Below, piece by piece: positions 58,248-64,000 of a stretch of DNA of 64,000 nucleotides. The translations under genes were made by a program, and so were the position numbers. The DNA is taken from assembly GCA_963841425.1 (NCBI GenBank), contig CAWJCL010000005.1:62001-126000 (forward strand), written 5' to 3'. Under the pieces are notes generated by a model that was not told the DNA's origin, searched no databases, and saw nothing but the letters and a program-made list of their open reading frames with translations. The DNA comes from DATEOR01 sp963841425 (GTDB taxonomy: Bacteria > Actinomycetota > Thermoleophilia > Gaiellales > Gaiellaceae). Position 1 is the stretch's first letter, and each line of letters opens with the position of its first letter.

Positions 58248-59024
58248 TCAGGCGCCCGTCGCGACGGCGAACGTGACCGTCAGCGAGGCGGAGACCTGCT
58301 GCGTCCCCGGCTCGACCGGAGCCGTCTCGGCGCCCGCCGCGGCCGCGCGGTCGTAGGCCAGCACTGGCCCGGGCACGTACCCGCCGCCCTCGACGATGGC
58401 GGTCGGCGCGCCGAGCGAGAGGCCCGCCTTGGCGGCGATCGCCTCGGCATGCGCCCGGGCGTCGTCGAACGCCTTGTCCACCGCCTCGCGGTACTGCGCG
58501 TCCGTATCCGACGGATGCAGGTTGGGCCCGTAGACGTCGTTCGCGCCGGCGCTGACCGCCGCGTCGAGGACCTTCCCCGCGCCCCCGAGCTTCCTGACAG
58601 TCGCCGTGACCGTGCTCGAGGCGGAGTAGCCGGTGACGGTGCGGCCGTCGTCCGCGGTCTCCGGATAGAGAGAGACCTCGGTCGTCTGCAGATCTTCCTT
58701 GGAGACGCCCTCGCCCTCGAGCGCGTCGAGGACCGCGTTCATCGCGGAGGCGTTCGCCGACAGTGCAGCGGAGGCCGTGGGCGCCTGCGAGCGGACGCCG
58801 AAGCTCCAGTCGGCGACATCGGGGACGACGTCGGCGGTCCCCGTGCCGACGACGGTGATCCCGTCGCCCGTCATGACCCCGCCCTGCTGCACCGGCGCCG
58901 AGAGCGCGCCCGTTCCGGAGCCCGAATAGCCCGAGAGCGCGAACTCCGATCCCCCATCTCCCCCACCGCAGCCTGCCGCCGCCAGAGAGGCCGCTGCGAG
59001 CGTTGCGAGCACGGCGAACTTCAT
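58248..59024 (-). CDS. SIMPL-domain (DUF541) lipoprotein
   Basis: 258 residues. Lipobox ASLAAAGC places the lipidated Cys near residue 19. The SIMPL domain shows GITVVGTGTADVVPDVADWS, GYSASSTVTATVRKL, and DDARAHAEAIAAKAGLSLG. Envelope role, exact function unknown. Confidence 0.87.
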   Translation of the reverse strand: MKFAVLATLAAASLAAAGCGGGDGGSEFALSGYSGSGTGALSAPVQQGGVMTGDGITVVGTGTADVVPDVADWSFGVRSQAPTASAALSANASAMNAVLDALEGEGVSKEDLQTTEVSLYPETADDGRTVTGYSASSTVTATVRKLGGAGKVLDAAVSAGANDVYGPNLHPSDTDAQYREAVDKAFDDARAHAEAIAAKAGLSLGAPTAIVEGGGYVPGPVLAYDRAAAAGAETAPVEPGTQQVSASLTVTFAVATGA

Positions 59025-59091
59025 GGTTCCTCCGATCGTGATTTGCGGGCTTTGACCGCAGCAGGCTGGAAAAGGTTCCCGTCCCCAGGAC

Positions 59092-59115
59092 TATCCCCGG
59101 GCCACCCTGGGGATA
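59092..59115. promoter_or_regulatory. Inverted repeat before the lipoprotein-kinase operon
   Basis: TATCCCC and GGGGATA, ten bases apart, the right arm ending at the A of ATG 59115. It could be an operator or an RNA hairpin hiding the start. Confidence 0.4.
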
Positions 59116-59561
59116 TGAAGGCGATGCGGCCTCGCGCTCTCGCTCCGCTTGCCGTCGTGCTGGCTCTCGCCGGCTGCGGTGGCGCGACCCCGACGCAGAC
59201 GGAGTCGGCGGCGATCCCGCGCTCCGTGGCCGAGCGGCTCGCCGCGCAGAGCGAGTCCGTCGCTACAGCCTGGGAGGCCGAAGACACGTGCGGCGCCGCC
59301 CAGCAGGCGGACGACCTCAGGCACGCCGCGGACGACGCGATCGCGAAGGGGGAGATCCCGGCCGCCTACCAGGACGAGCTCGAGTCGGCGGCCGTGAACC
59401 TCCAGAACACGGCGAACTGCACCGAGGAGGACGACCACGAGGACCACGGCAAGGGCAAGCCCAAACCCAAGCCGAGACCCGAGCCCAAGGGTCACGACAA
59501 GCACGACGACGGGACGATCACGACCGACACCCTCGGCACGACAACGGAGGACGGCGGATGA
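59115..59561 (+). CDS. Lipoprotein with a Lys/Pro-rich tail
   Basis: 148 residues. Lipobox LALAGC near residue 21, a short helical domain with a Cys pair (EDTCGAAQQADDLRHAADDA; LQNTANCTEED), then a charged, proline-rich tail. No enzyme motif. It overlaps the kinase start (ATGA), suggesting it presents a signal to the kinase. Confidence 0.68.
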   Translation: MKAMRPRALAPLAVVLALAGCGGATPTQTESAAIPRSVAERLAAQSESVATAWEAEDTCGAAQQADDLRHAADDAIAKGEIPAAYQDELESAAVNLQNTANCTEEDDHEDHGKGKPKPKPRPEPKGHDKHDDGTITTDTLGTTTEDGG

Positions 59562-60682
59562 GCACGCAGACGCTTGCGAGCGGACGCTACCGCGTTGCCG
59601 ACGTGCTCGGCCGCGGCGGCATGGCCGTCGTCTACCTCGCGCGAGACGACGAGCTCGAGCGGCCGGTGGCGATCAAGGTGCTCGCCGGCCACCTGGCCGA
59701 CGACCCCGTCTTTCGAGACCGCTTCGTCCGCGAGGCGCGCCTCGCCGCAGGGCTCTCCCACCCCAACGTCGTCCAGATCTACGATGCGGGGGAGGACGAC
59801 GGCAACCCGTACATCGTCATGGAGTACGTGGAGGGCCGCTCGCTCGCGGACGAGCTCGACCTCGAGGCGCGGCTCGACCCGGCGCGCGTCCTCGACGTCG
59901 GTGTCCAGGTCTGCGCCGGCCTCGAGCACGCGCACGCGACCGGGCTCGTGCACCGCGACATCAAGCCCGGCAACCTCCTCCTCGGCGACGGCGGTGCGGT
60001 CAAGATCGCCGACTTCGGGATCGCCCGCGCCGCCGAGACCACGCGGCTGACGCAGATGGGCAGCGTGCTCGGCACGGCCGCCTACCTCTCGCCCGAGCAG
60101 GCTCTGGGCGAGGAGGTGACCGCCTCGGCGGACCTCTACTCCTTCGGTTGCGTCCTCTACGAGTGCCTGACCGGTCGGACGCCCTACGTCTTCGAGACGC
60201 TCGCGGAGCTCGTGGTCAAGCACCGACAGGAGCCGATCAGGCCGGTGCGCGAGCTCCGGCCCGAGATTCCGGAGGGTCTCGAAGCGGTCGTCATGCGCAG
60301 CCTCGCGCGGAATCCGGAATACCGCCCGCCTTCGGCGGCGGCGCTCGGCCAGGAGCTCGCGGGCTCGGCTCCCGAGGACGTGACGCGGCCTCTACCGCAG
60401 GCGAGCGGCGTGCGGGCCGCGGAGGTGCGGACGGAGCCGCTCCGGCGCCCCGAGCAGGGCGACACCCGGGGCCGTACGCTCGACCGCCGCATCGTGCTCG
60501 GCGCCGTCATCTTCCTGCTCGTGCTCGCGGCGATCGTCGCCGCCGTCGTCGGGCCCGGGAGCGACGATGGCTCCACCGACCGAAGCCCGGCGCCTACGCG
60601 GGTCGAGCCGGTCCAGCAGACCGGCAACCCGGCCGACGACGGGCAGAGCCTCGCCGACTGGCTGCGGGCGAACTCAGGCTAA
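59558..60682 (+). CDS. Membrane Ser/Thr protein kinase (PknB-like)
   Basis: 374 residues. Kinase subdomains: LGRGGMAVVYLARDD (glycine loop), AIKVL (Lys), VHRDIKPGNLLL (catalytic Asp) and KIADFGIAR (DFG), then GTAAYLSPEQ. A single membrane span near 308-325 (VLGAVIFLLVLAAIVAAVV) is followed by only about 45 extracytoplasmic residues, with no PASTA repeats. The upstream coupled lipoprotein may supply sensing. Confidence 0.92.
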   Translation: MSTQTLASGRYRVADVLGRGGMAVVYLARDDELERPVAIKVLAGHLADDPVFRDRFVREARLAAGLSHPNVVQIYDAGEDDGNPYIVMEYVEGRSLADELDLEARLDPARVLDVGVQVCAGLEHAHATGLVHRDIKPGNLLLGDGGAVKIADFGIARAAETTRLTQMGSVLGTAAYLSPEQALGEEVTASADLYSFGCVLYECLTGRTPYVFETLAELVVKHRQEPIRPVRELRPEIPEGLEAVVMRSLARNPEYRPPSAAALGQELAGSAPEDVTRPLPQASGVRAAEVRTEPLRRPEQGDTRGRTLDRRIVLGAVIFLLVLAAIVAAVVGPGSDDGSTDRSPAPTRVEPVQQTGNPADDGQSLADWLRANSG

Positions 60683-60687
60683 AGCAG

Positions 60688-62244
60688 CTAGCCGCTCGAG
60701 GAGTAGAACTCGGGCTCGGTCGCCGCTGACGAGGCGATCTCGCGGTCGTTCACGAAGACGAACGTCGCGATCACGCTCGCAACCCCGAGCGCGGCCAGGA
60801 ACCAGAAGGCCCACTGGAAGCCGGACGTGAGGGCCGCCGGCGCCGAGGTTCCCGAGCTGATGAGGTGCGTGAAGTGCTCCGTGAAGATCGTCGAGGCAAG
60901 TGCGACGCCGATGGCCCCGCCAATCTGCTGTGACGTGTTGATGAGCCCCGAGCCGAGGCCTGCTTCGTGCTCCCCGACTCCCGCCAGGGCCGCGATGGTC
61001 ACAGGGACGAACGCGAACGCGATCCCGATTCCGACCGCGACGTAGCCCACGAGCAGGTCGCCGACGAACGAGCCGTCGACGGAGATCTGCGTGTACCAGA
61101 GCATTCCGATCGTCATGAGGACGAGTCCCGTGGCGAGAATGGGCTTCACGCCGACCTTCGTCACGAGCGCCTGCGCGGCGCCCGCCGCCAGGACAGCGGT
61201 GCCCGCGGTCGTCAGGAACGTGAGGCCGGCTTTCAGCGCCGAATAGCCGAGCACCTGCTGCACGTACAGCGTCAGCAGAAAGAAGTTCGCGAACACGATC
61301 GCACCGAGGATGAACCCGACGATGTTCGCTCCGGTCACCGTGCGCACACTGAAGAACTTGAGCGGGAGCAGCGGCTGCTCGACCCTCGTCTCGATGACGA
61401 CGAAGAGGACGAGGATGGCGACCGAGACGATGAGCAGGCCGATGGTGCGTGTCGAGCCCCAGCCCACGTCGGGGGCCTTCGTGATCGTGTAGACGAGCAG
61501 CGCGAGGCCCGAGGTGACTGTCAGCGCTCCGCCGATGTCGTACCGGCGGCGCGCAGTCTCGACGCGGCTCTCGGCGACGAGCGCAACCGTCAGCGCGAGT
61601 ACCGCGGCGCCGACCGGCACGTTGACGAAGAAGATCCACTCCCAGCCGAGATACTTGGTGAGGATGCCGCCCATGAGGACGCCGACCGCGGCGCCGCTCC
61701 CGCCCACAGCTCCCCAGATGCCGAGTGCCTTGTTTCGCTCGGCTCCCTCGGCGAAGAGCGTCGTCACGATGGAGAGCGCCGCCGGCGAGACGATCGCGGC
61801 GCCGAGGCCCTGCACCGCCCGCGAACCGATCAGGACGCCCTCGCTGTTCGCAAGGCCGCAGACGAGCGAGGCGAGCGTGAAGAGCGCGACCCCGACCATG
61901 AACACACGCCTTCGGCCGAGGTAGTCGGCTGCGCGCCCGCCGAGGAGGAGGAAGCCGCCGAAGGTGATCGCGTAGGCGCTGATCACCCACTGCAGGTTCT
62001 CTCTGGAGAAGTCGAGTGCCTCGCCGATCGAGGGGAGCGCGACGTTCACGATCGAGACGTCGAGAATCGTCATGAAGAAGGCGACGCAAACGAGCGCGAG
62101 CGCCTTCCAACGGCGGGGGTCTGGGGCCGTGGCGACGATGGCCTGTGAAACGTACCGGTTCGCGCCCCTATTCCGATGCGCGGACGACCTCGAGCCGGGA
62201 AACAGACTCGAGGTAGTCGAGCGCGATGCGCTCGTTTGCCCCAC
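60688..62244 (-). CDS. MFS exporter, DHA2 (EmrB/QacA) family, second copy
   Basis: About 518 residues. FFMTILDVSIVNVALPSIGE and GRAADYLGRRRVFMVG (motif A), GSGAAVGVLMGGILTKYLG (motif C). 14 helices. Exporter of unknown substrate. The conserved start is near RRWKALALVCVAFF but lacks a standard start codon; GTG 62244 or 62250 is the nearest upstream. Confidence 0.82.
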   Translation of the reverse strand: MGQTSASRSTTSSLFPGSRSSAHRNRGANRYVSQAIVATAPDPRRWKALALVCVAFFMTILDVSIVNVALPSIGEALDFSRENLQWVISAYAITFGGFLLLGGRAADYLGRRRVFMVGVALFTLASLVCGLANSEGVLIGSRAVQGLGAAIVSPAALSIVTTLFAEGAERNKALGIWGAVGGSGAAVGVLMGGILTKYLGWEWIFFVNVPVGAAVLALTVALVAESRVETARRRYDIGGALTVTSGLALLVYTITKAPDVGWGSTRTIGLLIVSVAILVLFVVIETRVEQPLLPLKFFSVRTVTGANIVGFILGAIVFANFFLLTLYVQQVLGYSALKAGLTFLTTAGTAVLAAGAAQALVTKVGVKPILATGLVLMTIGMLWYTQISVDGSFVGDLLVGYVAVGIGIAFAFVPVTIAALAGVGEHEAGLGSGLINTSQQIGGAIGVALASTIFTEHFTHLISSGTSAPAALTSGFQWAFWFLAALGVASVIATFVFVNDREIASSAATEPEFYSSSG

Positions 62245-62273
62245 CAGCACGTCGACGAGCAGGAGCGCGTCGG

Positions 62274-63017
62274 TCACCCCGCGTCCATTCCCACTCCGAG
62301 CCGCGCTTGCAACCCGAGCCCGTTGCGGACCGCGTAGCCCTCCCAGTCGTTGTTGAAATAGGCGAAGACGTCGGCGCGCCGCCGCCAGCCGCCGAGCCGC
62401 TTCGCCCACTGGTCGAGCTCGCGCTCCGAGTAGTTGCCGTTTCGCCCGCGGCGGCCGTAGTGGAAGCGGACGAACGTCCAGTCCGCAGTCAGCTCGTGCG
62501 CCTGCCACGGTCGCTCCGGGTGGTCGCCGATGACGAGCGCGGCACCGTGCTCGCGCAGGCAGGCGTACGTCTCAGGGACGAACCAGCTCTCGTGGCGGAA
62601 CTCGAAGCCATGCCTGCCGGCGGGCAGCCGCCGAAGCGCGCGTGCGAGCCGCTCGTCGTCGCGGCGAAAGGTCGGCGGCAGCTGCCAGAGGACGGGCCCG
62701 AGCTTCGGAGAGCGGACGAGGGGCTCGATGCGCTCGTAAAAGCGCGCGACTCCCTGCTCCAAGTCGCGCAGGCGTTTGACGTGCGTGAGGTAGCGGCTCG
62801 CCTTGACGGCGAAGAGGAAGCCCGCGGGCGACTCCTCCACCCACGATGCGACCGCCTCCCGGCGGGGCAGGCGGTAGAAGGTGGTGTTCACCTCGACCGT
62901 GTCGAAGAGCGTCGCGTAGTGCTCGAGCCAACGGCGCTGTGGCAGCCCTCCGGGGTAGACGCGCTGGCGCCAATGGGTGTAGTTCCAGCCGGAGCAGCCG
63001 ATGCGAACCGATCGCAC
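62274..63017 (-). CDS. DUF72 protein
   Basis: 247 residues from GTG 63017. IGCSGWNYTHWRQRVYP, VEVNTTFYRLPRREAVASWV, ESPAGFLFAVKASRYLTHVK and FAYFNNDWEGYAVRNGL are diagnostic of DUF72, a TIM-barrel family of unknown function. Next on the strand is the MFS gene. Confidence 0.9.
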   Translation of the reverse strand: MRSVRIGCSGWNYTHWRQRVYPGGLPQRRWLEHYATLFDTVEVNTTFYRLPRREAVASWVEESPAGFLFAVKASRYLTHVKRLRDLEQGVARFYERIEPLVRSPKLGPVLWQLPPTFRRDDERLARALRRLPAGRHGFEFRHESWFVPETYACLREHGAALVIGDHPERPWQAHELTADWTFVRFHYGRRGRNGNYSERELDQWAKRLGGWRRRADVFAYFNNDWEGYAVRNGLGLQARLGVGMDAG

Positions 63018-63069
63018 CGGTCCGTTCTTTCCGTCCGGCGCGGCTCTATGCCTGGGCCGGCGAGCGGGC

Positions 63070-63924
63070 CTAGCCCGCGTGCTCGGCAGCTTCGAGGATG
63101 AAGTCCGTCCCGAACCCGAGGAGAAGCCCGAGGAGCAGCATCCACGTGACCAGCACGGGGAGCTGGAACTTGCGGTTCACGTGCATGAGCTCCTGGACGA
63201 CGTACAGGATCGAGCCGGCGGCAACGGCGAAGAACGCGATCGAGATCGCCTCGTTCACCCAGGCGCTCCCGACGATCGTCCCGAGGAAGGTCGGGCCGCC
63301 GCCGATCAGGCCGAGAAGCCCGAGGAAGGCCCAGCTCGGCCGCTCGCTCTCACCGGACATGGGGCCGATGATGCCGAACCCCTCCGTGGCGTTGTGCAGG
63401 CCGAAGCCGATGATCAGAGCGAGCGCGAGGCTGATCTCGCCCGCCGCGCCGGCCTGGCCGATGGCCAGTCCCTCGCCAAAGTTGTGCAGGCCGATTCCGA
63501 CGGCGATCAGGAGCGCCAGCTGGCGCCCGGTGGAAAGGCGGTCGATCCACGGGCGAGAGGCGAACTCGTCGATCGCCGCGGCACCCGGGCCGACGAGGGT
63601 CGAGCTGCGCCGCTGCTTGATCCACCGGTCGTAGTAGACGAGGCTCATGAGACCCGCGATGAGACCACCGGCGAGCAGCGCGGCGTAGCCGAAGAACTCA
63701 CCCCAGGAGCCGTCGCCCTCGACGGCTGTCTCGAGCGCCTGCTCAACGGGCGCCACGCCGTGCACGAGCACGTCCCAGAGGAGGAAGAGGAGAACGCCGC
63801 ACGCGAGGGCTGAGAGACCGGCTCGCAGCCGGACGTCCGTGCTCTGGACGCGCCCGAGGGGCAGACCCAGGAGGATGGTGAATCCTGCCACCGCGCCAAG
63901 TGCGAGCGTCTGTGCCGTCGTCAT
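63070..63924 (-). CDS. ZIP-family metal transporter
   Basis: 284 residues, about eight helices. Metal-site helices AVGIGLHNFGEGLAIG and IGFGLHNATEGFGI carry the paired His-Asn-x-x-Glu motif. Imports divalent metal (zinc, iron or manganese). AAAGGA lies a few bases before ATG 63924. The palindrome at 63951-63968 covers its promoter and suggests metal repression. Confidence 0.9.
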   Translation of the reverse strand: MTTAQTLALGAVAGFTILLGLPLGRVQSTDVRLRAGLSALACGVLLFLLWDVLVHGVAPVEQALETAVEGDGSWGEFFGYAALLAGGLIAGLMSLVYYDRWIKQRRSSTLVGPGAAAIDEFASRPWIDRLSTGRQLALLIAVGIGLHNFGEGLAIGQAGAAGEISLALALIIGFGLHNATEGFGIIGPMSGESERPSWAFLGLLGLIGGGPTFLGTIVGSAWVNEAISIAFFAVAAGSILYVVQELMHVNRKFQLPVLVTWMLLLGLLLGFGTDFILEAAEHAG

Positions 63925-63950
63925 GCGGTCGGTCGTCCTTTCGTCGTCGG

Positions 63951-63968
63951 TGTAAGGGTCACCTTACA
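63951..63968. promoter_or_regulatory. Metal-box-like palindrome, copy 2
   Basis: TGTAAGG-GTCA-CCTTACA: same arms and spacer length as 23588-23605. TAAGGT within it could be the -10 of the ZIP gene. Confidence 0.65.
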
Positions 63969-64000
63969 GACGGTGGGAGCATAGGGCCGACCCTCCGAGG

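Noticed and set aside
1..64000. CRISPR arrays, rRNA genes, insertion sequences
   Set aside because: No regularly spaced repeats, no rRNA-like sequence and no transposase motif were seen.

Overview
This is a very GC-rich, gene-dense bacterial window. An acyl-CoA carboxylase epsilon-like protein, a YlbL-type PDZ/S16 protease, VanW and LuxR/LAL proteins, many GTG/TTG starts and several apparently leaderless promoters all point to Actinomycetota. Thermoleophilia (Gaiellales/Solirubrobacterales type) is my best guess; that is inference, because no rRNA or marker phylogeny is available here.

Layout. 0-22 kb is dominated by central carbon metabolism: SdhA, ATP-dependent PEP carboxykinase, citrate synthase, isocitrate and malate dehydrogenases, and SucC-methyltransferase-SucD. 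Interleaved are a LuxR/LAL regulator with two small targets that share an operator-like element (3.4-4.0 kb), a tandem pair of overlapping Xer-type recombinases (9.8-11.6 kb) and several small proteins. 22-37 kb carries a sucrase/ferredoxin-like protein behind a metal-box palindrome, a biotin carboxylase/BCCP protein, PgsA, glycerol kinase, an NlpC/P60 hydrolase, a GGDEF/HD-GYP protein, two paralogous anchored proteins, a carboxyltransferase and a methylmalonyl-CoA mutase subunit. Together these suggest propionyl-CoA to succinyl-CoA flux into the TCA genes. 37-45 kb holds a MoaD-MoaE fusion, a small membrane-protein cluster flanked by a duplicated moaE tail, a secreted protein, an M50 protease, a LOG protein, BioY and VanW.

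45-48.4 kb is a complete selenocysteine machinery locus, selA-selB-selC. The 3' half of the tRNA-Sec gene is repeated exactly (64 bp) 4,287 bp downstream. Between the copies lies an integrative element: tyrosine integrase, candidate arm-type repeats, an HTH protein that may be an excisionase, a zinc-ribbon/MafI-like immunity protein, a damaged lipoprotein gene and a HigBA-like toxin-antitoxin pair with a frameshifted toxin. 52.8-64 kb returns to ordinary chromosome: hydrolase, DUF1326-DUF2182 pair, DUF3237, DUF2277, two DHA2-family MFS exporters, a RibD/DHFR-like reductase, a SIMPL lipoprotein, a lipoprotein-Ser/Thr kinase pair, DUF72 and a ZIP metal transporter behind a second copy of the metal-box palindrome.

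Five genes (deacetylase, mutase, a secreted protein, an element lipoprotein, HigB-like toxin) are each broken by one single-base shift. That many suggests assembly errors or recent decay and should be settled before calling them pseudogenes. No gene-free stretch exceeds about 300 bases.
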